This document shows positions 43,496 to 53,600 of a DNA stretch of 64,000 nucleotides, in pieces. Position 1 is the stretch's first letter. Every line of letters starts with the position of its first letter. Origin of the DNA: Streptomyces populi (lineage in GTDB: Bacteria; Actinomycetota; Actinomycetes; Streptomycetales; Streptomycetaceae); the NCBI RefSeq assembly GCF_002911015.1, contig NZ_KZ626850.1, forward strand, positions 61,042 through 125,041. Direction: 5' to 3'. The position numbers were made by a program, and so were the translations under genes. The notes beneath the pieces were generated by a model that searched no databases, was not told the DNA's origin, and saw nothing but the letters and a program-made list of their open reading frames with translations.

Positions 43496-44395
43496 ATGAG
43501 CAGTCGCAGCCGTGGCCGCGTCGCGGACGTCCGGGGCGTCGTGGCCGCGCACCTGCCCGACCGCCGGATCGAGTCCGTCGTGCCGCTCGGCGAGGGCCTG
43601 GACAACCTGGCGTACGAGGTCGACGGTGAGCTGATCGTGCGCTTCGGCAAGGAGCCCGACCCGGCCCGGCGGGCCGCTCTGGTGGGCCACGAGGCGCGCG
43701 TGCTCGCCGCCGTCGCCAGCATCTCGCCGCTGCCCGTCCCCGAACCGGTGTTCACGGACGCGGAGCGGGGATGCCTGGCCTACCGCAAGCTCCCCGGCGT
43801 GCCCCTGCTGGACCTGCCGCCGCACCGGCGAGCGGCCCACGGCACGTCGGTCGCCGCCACGCTCGGCGGGCTGCTCACCGCGCTGCACGCCGTTCCGGTC
43901 GACCGGCTGGCCGGTCTGGTGGACGTGGACCACCGGCCGTCGGCCGAGTGGCTGCACGAGGCCGCGGAGAACCATGCGACGGTGGCCGGGCAGGTACCGG
44001 CGGCGCACCGCCGGGCCGTCGAGGCGTTCCTGGACGCCGCGCCACCGCGCGATGGATGCACCCCGGTGTTCTCCCACAACGATCTGGGGATCGAACACGT
44101 TCTCGTCGACCCCGTCACCTGGACGGTGACCGGCATCATCGACTGGAGCGACGCGGCCGTCGTCGACCCGGCCCACGACTTCGGGCTGCTCCACCGCGAT
44201 CTCGGCCCCGCCGCCACCCGCGTCGCCATCGGCAGCTGTCGATCCGACACCGACGACCTCACGGCGCTCGGCGAGCGTGCCGTGTTCCACGCCAGGTGCA
44301 GCGTCTTCGAGGACCTCGCGTACGGCATCGAGACGGAACAACGCAAGTACGTCGACAAGAGCCTCGCCGCGATGGAGTGGCTGTTCCCGTCATAG
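43496..44395 (+). CDS. Aminoglycoside/choline-type phosphotransferase
   Basis: The 299-aa product starts at ATG 43496, divergent from the Mrr-TerD gene. The kinase lobe opens LGEGLDNLAYEVDGELIVRFG. The catalytic loop is FSHNDLGIEHVLVDP, followed by GIIDWSDAAVVDPAHDF, the expected HxDxxxxH/N and IDW-D motifs. It would phosphorylate a hydroxyl group of a small molecule in the cytoplasm. Antibiotic resistance is possible but cannot be decided from sequence. No regulator is adjacent. Confidence 0.87.
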   Translation: MSSRSRGRVADVRGVVAAHLPDRRIESVVPLGEGLDNLAYEVDGELIVRFGKEPDPARRAALVGHEARVLAAVASISPLPVPEPVFTDAERGCLAYRKLPGVPLLDLPPHRRAAHGTSVAATLGGLLTALHAVPVDRLAGLVDVDHRPSAEWLHEAAENHATVAGQVPAAHRRAVEAFLDAAPPRDGCTPVFSHNDLGIEHVLVDPVTWTVTGIIDWSDAAVVDPAHDFGLLHRDLGPAATRVAIGSCRSDTDDLTALGERAVFHARCSVFEDLAYGIETEQRKYVDKSLAAMEWLFPS

Positions 44396-44545
44396 CCGCC
44401 CCGTCTCGACCGGGGTCGCCTCCGCGTACGCGTCGACGGGCCGCACATCGAGCGAGGAAAAGGGGATGTCGGACCCCTGTGACAGGGTGAGTCCCGGACG
44501 GAAGACCCGTCCGGTACGGATCCCGGAGACCTCAGGGAGCAGCAC

Positions 44546-46633
44546 GTGAACAGCCCCGACACCACCCCGCCCGGGCGCCGTACGGACCGGCGGCGCTCGG
44601 ACTTCGCCACGATCACGGCCTGGTGGCGGGGGCTCGGCGGCGACGGGTTCCTCGTGCTGCCGCCGCCGAGGCGAGCCCGCTACACCCAGTCCGAGGGCCA
44701 CGGTGACGCCGCCGCCCTCATCGAGGCGCGGGGCCTCACCGGCCCCGTCTCCTTCGCCTACTGGCACTGGCAGTCCCATGAGCGTGCCTTCGACCGCTCC
44801 GGCGCCCTGACGGGCGAACTGCTGCTGCACTGGGGCGGCGATCACGCCGCCGTCGCCGCCGGGCTCGGTGAGGGACCGCCCGGTTTCCGGATCGTCGACG
44901 GCGGGCCGCGGAGCGCCTTCCAGCTGGACCGGGTCACCCACCGGGACGAGGCGGGTCTGCCCGACCCCGGGGACCCCGACGGCGTACGCCAGTTCCTCAA
45001 GGCGCTCGACGAGCCGGTGGACAGCAGTGTCTCCTCCCTCCGGTACCGGTCGCTGTCACCGGCCGAGGCCGAATGGCTCCACGACCGGCTGCGCGACCCC
45101 CTGGACCTCTCCGTCGTGACCCGGTTCGTGGTCCCGCTGGAGCGCCGGGACGGACTCACGCCCGACGAGACGGAACGGCTGCTGTGTGCCTGGCGGCTGG
45201 AGTACGGGGGGCGGCTCGCGGAGTGGAGCGCCTGGCGGGAACTGCTCCACGCGCTGCTGCGTCACGGCCACGAGGCGGCGTGGGAGATCGTCGCCGCCAT
45301 GGGCTCGGGGACGTCCGGCGTGCTGCGCCAGGTGCCGTCCGAGCGGGGCCTCGCCGTGGTGCGGGAGTTCGCGCTCGCCGGTGACCGCGCTTCGGTCCAC
45401 GCCTGGCTGGAGCTGCACCGGTCGCTCCACGAGCCCGACGCGGTACGGGCCGCGGCCGAACTCGCGGCGGAACTCACCGCGTCCGACGCCCCGGCGACCT
45501 CCCTGCGCGGCCTGTACGACGCGCTGGTCTGGGGCGTCACGGCCGACTGGCGCCGGGAGACGGGGGCGGACCATCACGCCGGCCGCTCCTACGCCGCCCT
45601 CGCGGTGGTCCGCCTCTGCACCGACGAACGGCTGCCGCACGTGCTGCGCGTCCTCGCGGCGGAAGCGGCCCGCGACCAGGCGGATCTCGTACGGGAGGAG
45701 GCGCTGCGGCCCGGCGGTTCCGTGCTCGTCGGCGTCGACGCCACCGAGGTGCTGGCCGCCGTGGACCGCTGTGAAGCCGCCCGGGACGGGCTCCTGTCCG
45801 GTACCGGACCCGATCTCACCGCCTCCGAGGGGGCGCTGCGGGGAGCGTGGCACCGGTACCGGACGCTCACCGACGCCGACGTGAGCTGGCTGCGGGACCG
45901 CGTGACCGACCCGAAGACCGGTTTGCAGGGGCTCGGCTTCTGCCTCGAACTCCTCCTCGCCCACGGCCTGGCCACGGGGGCCGAGGCCGACGCGCTGCTG
46001 CCGCGCAGGCTGAAGGACCTCACCAAGACGTACCGGACCACGTACGCCGAATGGCGCCACCCCCTGGTCACCCTGACCTGTCTGGCCCTCGACCTGGACC
46101 ATCCGGCCGCGGGAAAGCTCGGCGCCTGGTGGAACGGAGCCCGGCCGCTCTGGAAGAACGAGCTGCGTCTCCTCACCCACCTCGGCGCCCCCGACGAGGC
46201 CAAGGCCGCCGAGCTGTGGGACTTCGTCACCTCGCGCGCCCACGACGTGGGCCAGCTCATGACCTGGGTGCTGGTCCGGGCCCGTCTCGACGGTGAGCAC
46301 CCGCTGCTCGTGGCCGACCGGCTGCTCGGCACCCCCGGTATCAACGGTCACGTCCTGCGCCGGGTCCTGATCGCTGTGGCCGACCCCGGACAGCCGCTGT
46401 GGCACTACGCCGTCGACCTCCGCAGCAGGAGTTGGTGGCAGCGCGCCCTGGAGGTCGCGGAGCACCCCGGTCTCTCCCCGGAAGCCCGCGCGATCGGCCT
46501 GCGGACCGCCCGCGAGCACTGTCTGATCCGTCACCCGGACCAGCTGAGCCCCGTACCGACCGAGACCGAACGCGCGGCGGCCCTGGCCTGGATCGACCGG
46601 CACGCCGACGGCCGCCCGGCCGTCACGGACTGA
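44546..46633 (+). CDS. Large hypothetical protein (695 aa)
   Basis: GTG 44546 has GGGAGC at 44535-44540. There is no signal peptide or membrane helix. The N-terminal 170 residues include YWHWQSHERAFDRSGALTG and a Trp-rich WWRGLGGDGF motif. Most of the rest is a long run of alpha-helices (Leu/Ala/Arg-rich, with repeats such as HGHEAAWEIVAAMGSG and WLRDRVTDPKTGLQG) suggestive of a helical-repeat scaffold. I recognise no catalytic motif. The gene stands alone, and the adjacent phosphotransferase and DJ-1 genes give no clear clue. Confidence 0.8.
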   Translation: MNSPDTTPPGRRTDRRRSDFATITAWWRGLGGDGFLVLPPPRRARYTQSEGHGDAAALIEARGLTGPVSFAYWHWQSHERAFDRSGALTGELLLHWGGDHAAVAAGLGEGPPGFRIVDGGPRSAFQLDRVTHRDEAGLPDPGDPDGVRQFLKALDEPVDSSVSSLRYRSLSPAEAEWLHDRLRDPLDLSVVTRFVVPLERRDGLTPDETERLLCAWRLEYGGRLAEWSAWRELLHALLRHGHEAAWEIVAAMGSGTSGVLRQVPSERGLAVVREFALAGDRASVHAWLELHRSLHEPDAVRAAAELAAELTASDAPATSLRGLYDALVWGVTADWRRETGADHHAGRSYAALAVVRLCTDERLPHVLRVLAAEAARDQADLVREEALRPGGSVLVGVDATEVLAAVDRCEAARDGLLSGTGPDLTASEGALRGAWHRYRTLTDADVSWLRDRVTDPKTGLQGLGFCLELLLAHGLATGAEADALLPRRLKDLTKTYRTTYAEWRHPLVTLTCLALDLDHPAAGKLGAWWNGARPLWKNELRLLTHLGAPDEAKAAELWDFVTSRAHDVGQLMTWVLVRARLDGEHPLLVADRLLGTPGINGHVLRRVLIAVADPGQPLWHYAVDLRSRSWWQRALEVAEHPGLSPEARAIGLRTAREHCLIRHPDQLSPVPTETERAAALAWIDRHADGRPAVTD

Positions 46634-46762
46634 CCTCCTCGCACGGTCCGGATGTTCCTGGCGCTATCCCGTTGGAACCTGTCACTGGTGCCACTGGGCG
46701 ATCACGTCGGCGGCCGGTTGACTTCGGAGCGGCCGATGGAAATCACTCCCGAAGGAACATCC

Positions 46763-47452
46763 ATGCACGTTCAGGTCGTCCTGTTCGACGGTTTCGATCC
46801 GCTCGACGTCATCGCCCCCTACGAGGTGCTGTACGCCGGCGGCTCGGCGTCGGACGGCGCGGTGACCGTCGAACTGGTCTCCGCGGAGGGGCCTCGTGAG
46901 GTGGTCAGCGGCACCGGAGGTCTGACACTGCGCGCCACGGGTGCCCTCGACCTGGAGCGCGCGGACATGCTTCTGGTGCCCGGTGCCTCCGGCCGTGTGG
47001 GCGAGCCCGGCGAGGTCCCGGAAACCGAGGCGGGTGCCGGTGAGTGGAAGCAGGACGAGTTCATCCCGGTACTGCTGGGCCGCACGCTGACCACCGAACT
47101 CCCCGCCCTCCTCGGGCAGGCGATGGACGACCCGGACATCACGGTCGCCACCGTCTGCGGCGGTTCGCTCGTCCTGGCCATGGCGGGTCTGCTGGAGGGA
47201 CGTCACGCCACCACGCACCACCTGGGCCTGGACATGCTGGACGCCACCGGCGCGCACGCCGTCCGCGCCCGCATCGTGGACGACGGCGACCTGGTCACCG
47301 GAGCCGGCGTCACCTCCGGGCTCGACCTGGGCCTGTACCTGCTGGAGCGCGAGGTGGGTCCCCGCGTCGCGCACGCCGTCGAAGAACTCTTCTCCCACGA
47401 ACGGCGCGGCACCGTCTGGCGCGCCCAGGGCCTGACGCCCGCCGCCCTCTGA
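46763..47452 (+). CDS. DJ-1/PfpI family protein
   Basis: The 229-aa product starts at ATG 46763 after GAAGGA. It opens HVQVVLFDGFDPLDVIAPYE, the usual first strand and acidic residue of the family, with the nucleophile elbow VATVCGGSLVLA (Cys near 133) and a conserved THHLGLDML stretch. The LYLLE helix near the end resembles isonitrile-hydratase/AraC-type amidotransferase-like members. A small-molecule hydratase or glyoxalase role in the cytoplasm is possible. The next gene follows after 64 bases and may be co-transcribed. Confidence 0.86.
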   Translation: MHVQVVLFDGFDPLDVIAPYEVLYAGGSASDGAVTVELVSAEGPREVVSGTGGLTLRATGALDLERADMLLVPGASGRVGEPGEVPETEAGAGEWKQDEFIPVLLGRTLTTELPALLGQAMDDPDITVATVCGGSLVLAMAGLLEGRHATTHHLGLDMLDATGAHAVRARIVDDGDLVTGAGVTSGLDLGLYLLEREVGPRVAHAVEELFSHERRGTVWRAQGLTPAAL

Positions 47453-47516
47453 GAGCCCGGCCCTCCACGGCTCGGCCGCCCACCGTTTCTCCCACACAGT
47501 CAGGAAAAGTATCGGC

Positions 47517-47834
47517 ATGTCCGTCGAAGGCACCTGGAACCTGTCCGTCTCCACCCCCATCGGCAGGATCGAGGCCGTGATCGAACTCCGTGAGCAGGGT
47601 GGCCTCCTGGCCGGTGTCGCCCACGGCGCCGGAGAGGAGGTGCCCCTCCGTGAGATCGTCCTCGACGGTGACCGGCTCACCTGGAAGCAGGCCGTCACCA
47701 GGCCCGTGCGGCTGAACCTGGCGTTCGACGTGACGGTCGACGGCGACACCCTCCGAGGCACCTCCAGGGCGGGCCGGCTTCCGTCCTCGAAGGTCGTCGG
47801 CGAGCGTCGGACCGAACCGGAACGCCGGCCGTGA
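47517..47834 (+). CDS. Small lipocalin-like hypothetical protein (105 aa)
   Basis: ATG 47517 follows AGGAAAAG. It reads VEGTWNLSVSTPIGRIEAVI, then LREIVLDGDRLTWKQAV and LNLAFDVTVDGDTLRGTSRAG. The alternating beta pattern with GTW start, DGDRLTW centre and GTSRAG turn is characteristic of small calycin-like barrel proteins. It probably binds a hydrophobic ligand. It may be co-transcribed with the DJ-1/PfpI gene. Confidence 0.72.
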   Translation: MSVEGTWNLSVSTPIGRIEAVIELREQGGLLAGVAHGAGEEVPLREIVLDGDRLTWKQAVTRPVRLNLAFDVTVDGDTLRGTSRAGRLPSSKVVGERRTEPERRP

Positions 47835-47934
47835 CCGGACACCCGCGGTCTCCCCGCCACCGCGTGCGGGACTGAGCCTGCCGAGGGGCCGGCCGGGCCG
47901 TGGTTCCCCGGTGGCACGGTCCGGAACACGAGCT

Positions 47935-47968
47935 CGTCCCGGCAGGACTCGGTGAGCCTGCCGGGACG
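47935..47968 (-). terminator. Perfect 12-bp hairpin after the SapA-like gene
   Basis: CGTCCCGGCAGG (47935-47946) pairs with CCTGCCGGGACG (47957-47968) around a 10-base loop. It begins 20 bases beyond the stop of the minus-strand SapA-like gene, between convergent transcripts. Confidence 0.82.
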
Positions 47969-47987
47969 AGTCGGCCGGAGCGGCGGG

Positions 47988-48437
47988 TCAGCGGGTGAAG
48001 GTGACGCGCTGTTCCTTGAGGGAGGCGCAGTTGGAGCCGGAGACCTGGGTGTACACGTTCTTGATGTGGCCGCCCCAGTCGACGCAGTGGCCCTTGCCGT
48101 ACACGTAGGCCGGTCCCGCGTACGACGTGTACTGCCCGTAGTCGTCGCCCTCCGCGTCGGTGTCGGGGACGTAGATCCACGTGGACATGTCCACGGCGGC
48201 GCCCGGGTTGTTGCGGATGGTCGTGACGCAGTTCTTGCCGTTCGAGGAGTTGTACGTCAGGTAGACGGTGCCCAGGGAGCCGATGGGAGCCGAGTTGACG
48301 GTCTTGTAAGCGCTGCCGCAGACCTTCTGCGGCGTGGTGTTGGGAGCGGCCGAGGCGGGCGCCGCCAGAGCCGTGGTGGCCCCCAGGGCCAGCGCGGCGA
48401 AGGCGCCGGCCGTCACGACGGAACGATTGAAGCGCAT
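47988..48437 (-). CDS. Secreted spore-associated-protein-A-like protein
   Basis: The 149-aa product starts at ATG 48437 behind AAGGGGG. A Sec signal ends at about residue 31 (GATTALAAPASAAP). The mature part has four Cys (QKVCGSAYK, GKNCVTTI, GHCVDWG and SNCASL), presumably in two disulfides. VCGSxYK, GTVYLTYNSSNGKNCVT and CVDWGG elements recall the SapA family of Streptomyces spore- and surface-associated proteins. The function of SapA is unknown. This copy is monocistronic, with its own terminator. Confidence 0.8.
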   Translation of the reverse strand: MRFNRSVVTAGAFAALALGATTALAAPASAAPNTTPQKVCGSAYKTVNSAPIGSLGTVYLTYNSSNGKNCVTTIRNNPGAAVDMSTWIYVPDTDAEGDDYGQYTSYAGPAYVYGKGHCVDWGGHIKNVYTQVSGSNCASLKEQRVTFTR

Positions 48438-48798
48438 ATTTCCCCCTTGTGATCTTTGGAGATGTTTGCTCCTGCTTGGTATGACACACGCGATCTCGAA
48501 ACGGTTGTGCGGTGCCGGAGAGATGTGCGGTCCGGGCGGCGGGTGCTCGGGGCGGGGGCTCTCGCGCCGGTGTCGCCCGGCCCGGCTGTCCCGTGCGCGC
48601 GGCGTGACCCGCCGCTCGAAGTAATGTCATGCATATGACAAGAGATGAGGCGCGTGACGGTTTCGGTGGGCGCCGGGCGGGCGTCCGGGGGCGTGCCGGC
48701 GGCGATCCGCGCGTCGGCCCCCGCCGCGCCGGACGTCCGGAGCCCGCTCCGGCGCGTCGGGGGTCGACGCGTCGCCGGCCGGGTGCGCCGGGTCCAGC
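48438..48798. other. Intergenic region with SapA-like promoter
   Basis: No credible gene lies in these 361 bases. A/T-rich DNA at 48438-48510 should hold the SapA-like promoter. An inverted repeat at 48625-48640 is listed separately. The rest is GC-rich and featureless to my eye. Confidence 0.5.
48625..48640. promoter_or_regulatory. Inverted repeat TGTCAT-GCAT-ATGACA
   Basis: TGTCAT (48625-48630) and ATGACA (48635-48640) form a perfect repeat around GCAT in A/T-rich DNA. It looks like an operator for a dimeric regulator, about 190 bases upstream of the SapA-like start. No regulator gene is adjacent, and TGTCAT recurs once near 48477-48482 in inverted form (TATGACAC). Confidence 0.45.
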
Positions 48799-50637
48799 CT
48801 ATCGCCCGTCGAGCGCCCTGTCGAGGGCGAGGGTCGCGTCGATGAGGGCGAGATGGGTGAACGCCTGCGGGAAGTTACCGAGTTGACGGCCCGTCAGGTC
48901 AACTTCTTCCGAGTACAGACCCAGGTGGTTGGCGTACCCCATCATCTTCTCGTACACCAGCCGTGCCTGGTCCGTCCGTCCCGCCCGGACGAGGGCGTCG
49001 ACGTACATGAACGTGCACAGCGAGAAGGTGCCCTCCGAGCCGCGCAGGCCGTCGGGCGACGCCTCCGGGTTGTAGCGGTAGACGAGGCTGTCGCTGACCA
49101 GCGCCCGCTCGATGGCGTCCAGGGTCGAGGCCCATATCGGATCGTCGGGGCTGAGGAACCCGACCGTCGCCATGCGCAGCAGCGAGGAGTCCAGTACGTC
49201 ACTGCCGTAGTGCTGGACGAAGGCCTGCTGTTCCTCGTTCCATCCCTTGGCCATGACCTGTTCGTAGACGGCGTCCCGTTCGGTCTGCCACCGTCCGTAC
49301 GCCGAAGGCCAGCCCTTCGACTCGGCGAGGCGCAGGGCGCGGTCGAACGCCACCCATGACATGACCCGGCCGTAGGTGAAGTCCTGGCGTCCTCCGCGGG
49401 TCTCCCAGATCCCCTCCTCCGGCTGGTCCCAGTGATCGGCCAGCCAGTCCAGGTTCTCCCGCATGGAGGTCCATCCAGCGTGCCCGATCTGGAACCCGTG
49501 CTGGTGCGCGAAGTGCATGCTGTCCAGCGCCTCGCCGTAGATGTCCAGTTGGAGCTGCGTCGCGGCGCCGTTGCCGATCCGTACCGGCGCGGAGCCCGCG
49601 TAGCCCTCCCAGTGGTCGAGGATCTGCTCGTCCAGGTCGGACGAGCCGTCGACCTTGTACATGACGTTGAGCGGGCCCGTGGTCCCGCTGTCGCCGGCCC
49701 GCTCCTTGACCCGGTCGCTCAGCCAGGCGATGAACGCCCCGGCCTCCTCGGTGAAGCCCAGCCCCAGCAGGGCGTACACGGAGAAGGAGGCGTCACGGAT
49801 CCAGGTGAAGCGGTAGTCCCAGTTGCGTTCGCCGCCCAGTTGCTCGGGGAGGGCCGTCGTCGGGGCGGCCACCAGGGCGCCGCTGGGCGCGAAGGTCATG
49901 AGCTTCAGCGTGATCGCCGAACGCTCCACCATCTCGCGCCAGCGCCCGGTGTAGCGCGACTGCGTCAGCCAGGTGCGCCAGAACGCCGTGGTCTGGTCGA
50001 AGAGTTGCTGGTACGCGTCCAGGCGGACCTCGGTGGGCGGACCCTCGGCGCCCATCTCCAGGATCACCCCGCGGTGCTGACCGGCCTGCAGCGTCACCGA
50101 CACGCTCAGGTCGCCGTCCTGGTTCGTGAGGACGTCGAGGAGCCGCTCGTCCTCAGGTTCACGGATGGGGTGCATGGTGAGCTCGGTGCCGTCCTCCGCG
50201 GCGAAGACCGCTCCGTGCTCGGTGATGTGCAACTCGTGCTTCGCGCGTCCGTAGTCGAACCGCGGGGCGATCTCGACCTGGAACGTCATGGTGCCGCGCA
50301 CGCAGCGCACCAGACGCACCAACCGGTGGCGGGGGGTGACCGTCGTACCGGTCACGGGCATGAAGTCGACCACCTCACCGGCGCCCGCCTCGGTCATGAA
50401 CCGGGTCACCAGGATCGCCGTGCCGGGCAGGTACAACTGCTTGGTCGCATGGGTCAGATGCGCCGGCTGGACCGTGCAGTGACCGCCCTTCTCCTTGTCC
50501 AGCAGGGCCCCGAAGACACTCGGTGAGTCGAACCGGGGGGAGCAGAACCAGTCGACCATGCCCTCGGTGGTCACCAGCGCCGCGGTCTGCAGATCGCCGA
50601 TGAGACCGTGGTTCTCGATCAGTGGGTAGCCGTCCAT
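48799..50637 (-). CDS. Glycoside hydrolase family 15 protein, second copy
   Basis: The 612-aa product starts at ATG 50637, chosen because AGGAG lies 7 bases upstream; an in-frame TTG at 50661 would place that site inside the gene. The N-terminal beta domain opens IENHGLIGDLQTAALVTTEG. The barrel has ERNWDYRFTWIRDASFS, first acid in EEGIWETRGG and second acid in GLYSEEVDLTGRQLGNFPQAF, which is the classical GH15 pattern and closer to trehalase/glucoamylase-like cytoplasmic actinobacterial members than the copy at 9844. It begins 20 bases after the NTPase stop on the same strand, so the two share a transcript. Confidence 0.9.
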   Translation of the reverse strand: MDGYPLIENHGLIGDLQTAALVTTEGMVDWFCSPRFDSPSVFGALLDKEKGGHCTVQPAHLTHATKQLYLPGTAILVTRFMTEAGAGEVVDFMPVTGTTVTPRHRLVRLVRCVRGTMTFQVEIAPRFDYGRAKHELHITEHGAVFAAEDGTELTMHPIREPEDERLLDVLTNQDGDLSVSVTLQAGQHRGVILEMGAEGPPTEVRLDAYQQLFDQTTAFWRTWLTQSRYTGRWREMVERSAITLKLMTFAPSGALVAAPTTALPEQLGGERNWDYRFTWIRDASFSVYALLGLGFTEEAGAFIAWLSDRVKERAGDSGTTGPLNVMYKVDGSSDLDEQILDHWEGYAGSAPVRIGNGAATQLQLDIYGEALDSMHFAHQHGFQIGHAGWTSMRENLDWLADHWDQPEEGIWETRGGRQDFTYGRVMSWVAFDRALRLAESKGWPSAYGRWQTERDAVYEQVMAKGWNEEQQAFVQHYGSDVLDSSLLRMATVGFLSPDDPIWASTLDAIERALVSDSLVYRYNPEASPDGLRGSEGTFSLCTFMYVDALVRAGRTDQARLVYEKMMGYANHLGLYSEEVDLTGRQLGNFPQAFTHLALIDATLALDRALDGR

Positions 50638-50657
50638 CGGAGCGCTCCTTTCGGTCG

Positions 50658-53600
50658 TCAAAGAAGGTGGTCGTCCTCATCGGTGGTCTTGCGGTTCCTG
50701 TTGGCCATCTCCTCCCAGAAGGCGTGCAACTCCCTGACGGGGACGCTGACCCATGGCGCGGTGTGCCGGCTGACGGCCGGCGGATGCCAGCGGAAGCGGC
50801 TGTGCAGGAGCGCCTGTTGCTGCCGGCAGAACAGCTCCGCCACCTCCGCCTGCGCGTTTCCGGTCTGGGGAGGATAGGGGCACAGACGGAACTCGCACGG
50901 GGACGTGCAGGTGGTGCGGGATTCGCCTTTGTCGGCCCGGCCGATACTGCGTTCGGGGTGGAGCAGGCTCCGGTCGTGGGTGAGGCAGTGCGGGAGGGCG
51001 GCCCTGTTCGAGAGCTTCAGACGTTCCTCGATGTCGTCCGGACCCCCTTTGCCCTCGGTGAGGTTGAGCAGGACCATGACGTCGGCGAGAAGACGCTGTG
51101 CCCGGGGGTGCAGGCTGCTCCAGCCGACGGACGGGGAGATCCACAGGTTGTGCTTGCGGTAGCGGTCCGGATCGGCCGGGGTGGAACCGACGCTGTTGCT
51201 GATCTCGTTCTCGTCGATCCAGATGAACCGCTCGGGGTGTCCCGTCTCCAGGGCCAGGGTCACCAGATCGCCGGCTTCGGCGATGAACGGGTGGAGGACC
51301 TTCTCGCCGTGGCGCCGGTACGCGGCGCCGATGTGGGCAGGGGTCTTCTCGTGCGCGCTGCCGGCCATCGCCAGCCAGCGGGTGACCGACTTTATGGGCT
51401 CCGTGGGACTGCCGGACGCCACCTCGTCGCCCTTCGTGAGGCTGGTGGCCGGTGGCGTGGAACGGCTCCGTCGGTTCGTCGTGCCGGACCCGGGAGCGCG
51501 TCCGACGGTGTCGGGAAGCTCCCACAGGCACAGCGCCTGAAGAAGGCTCAGTTGCGCGTACCAGTAGCGGCTGCAGGTGAGCATCTTCTCCGCCTGGGCC
51601 ACCAGGTGGGCCCGGGTCTCCTCGTAGGCCTCCGGGTGCCGTCTCCTGCGGTTCGCCGCGTTCTTGAAGCCCTCGGCCAGAGCGTTCTCCAAGGAGAGCG
51701 GCATGGGCGGGCTCTGCTGTCCGGGCTGGGGGGCCAGGTTGCGCAACCAGATGCTCAGCCGTTCCTTGGCCTCGTCGCGGTACTTCTCGGAGACGGACCC
51801 GACGACCATGGGAACGAGCCAGGCCCGGAGGGTGAAGTGGCGCCACCACGTGGTCCGGCTCTGCTCGTACTCCCTCACGATCCAGTCGTGCTCCCGCTGC
51901 CTCTTCTCCGCCGCCTCCGGACCGGCGGCAGGGTCCGGATCCTCCTCGTTGAGCCAGGCGGTGTAGTCGCGGTCGAGTTTCTGTTTGGCGTCACGGATCT
52001 TTCCCAGGTACTGGGATATGGGATCGGAGCCGATGGGGAATTCCGCGCGCAGTTCCTGGAAGGCCGCGTCGCCACCGGCGGCGATCTGATGGGCGATCGC
52101 GATCCGGACCGTGTGGGAGGGCTCGTGCGTGCCGATCTGGAAGAGGTGCTTGTAGGGAAGGGCCGGGCGCGCGGGATCCTGTTCCGGACACCCTGAGGAG
52201 GGACGGCTCGCCTTGCTGCGGCGGTCCCGTTCACGCAGAGCGGCTCCGAAGTTCCGCACCAGCCTCAGCTTCGCGCTCTCGATGGTCCGCTGATCGCCTC
52301 TGATGTCGAGACCCGCCCATTGTTCATCGAGCTCATGGGCCAGCTTGTCCTGTATCGGCACCGGATCGACACAGTCGATTTCCATGGCCGCGGCGTAGAG
52401 GTCGAAGTACTTCGCGTCATGCCGGGCCGCCGCGGCGTTGCTGAGCAGCTCGGCCAGTTTCGGCGACGTTCCATGACGGTTCCGGGCACGATGAGCGGTG
52501 CGCGACGTGTCGGCCGGCCGGCGGGTGAGGGGAGCCGCCCGGTGGCGTGAGAGCAGCACCAGGGCGATGAGCAGTTCCCGCGACGGACCCGGGCTGTGCA
52601 GCGCCGGCTCGACGACCGTGGCGATCTTGTCGTCCGGCAATTCTCTCAGCAGGCGATAGCCCATGTAGGCCTGGAGAATGCTGTGCGGGAACCGGACCTT
52701 GTTCTTGCGGCCGTACACCAGTCCGAGGAGCTGGCCGTTGGCGGTGTGCCTCGCCAATTCCGTCCGGCATTCGTTGGGGTAATCCAGGGTGTTGAGCCAG
52801 GAGGCCGACCCGCTGATCTTCCGGCACATCACACCCCAGATCGCGTCGCGCTGCGCCGGGGAAATGGAGAGGCGAGTTCCGTACTGTTGGGCGGTGTCCG
52901 GTGATTCCTGCCGATTTCCCTGGGATTGCGCGCGTACGCGAAGGTCGTTCGCATGTGCGCTGACGAAATCGTCGAACGTGACCTCGATGCTGTCCTGCAG
53001 AAGTCCCAGGCAGGCCATGGCCGACACGACCCACATGCTCTCCCGGCGCTCCTCGCGGCCCATCACCAGGTCGTCGAATACGCGCCCGTCCTCGATGGCC
53101 TGGCGATAGGTGTTGAGGAATCCGAGCCGGAGAGTGGAGCAGTCGTTGCTCCGGGTGTCCAGACGGTCCTTCTCTCCGCGGAGGGTGAGGTGGTCCAGCA
53201 GTCCGCACTGCTGCAGCAGACGGGCGATCCGCAGATAGATCGGCGATTCCACGACCTTGGCGGTCTCCACCACCCAGTCGAGGCGGCGCTCGTCCAGCTC
53301 GCCCTGTTCCCCCACCAGGTATTCCAGGGCCGCCTCCTCGCTCAGCGGTTCCATGTCGGCGATCGCCGCCCGGGTGCCCTCCAGCGGTGTGTGCGGGCGC
53401 GAGGCGATGACCAGGGGCAGCCTCTGGCGGTCCGCCCGCTCTATCGCCCGCCGGATGATGTTGTCGCGGTCCTCCTGGTACTTCTCGTCGAGGAGGGCCT
53501 CTTCCAGGCCGTCGGCGATGACGACGACCTTGCCGTCGAGTCTGAGCTGCCGCCACGTCTTGTCGATGTTGCTGCCGGCCAGCACCCCCTGGTCCGCTTC

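Noticed and set aside
48643..48845. Short plus-strand gene after the TGTCAT palindrome
   Set aside because: The frame is Arg/Gly/Ala-rich with no ribosome site and runs into the antisense 3' end of the GH15 gene.
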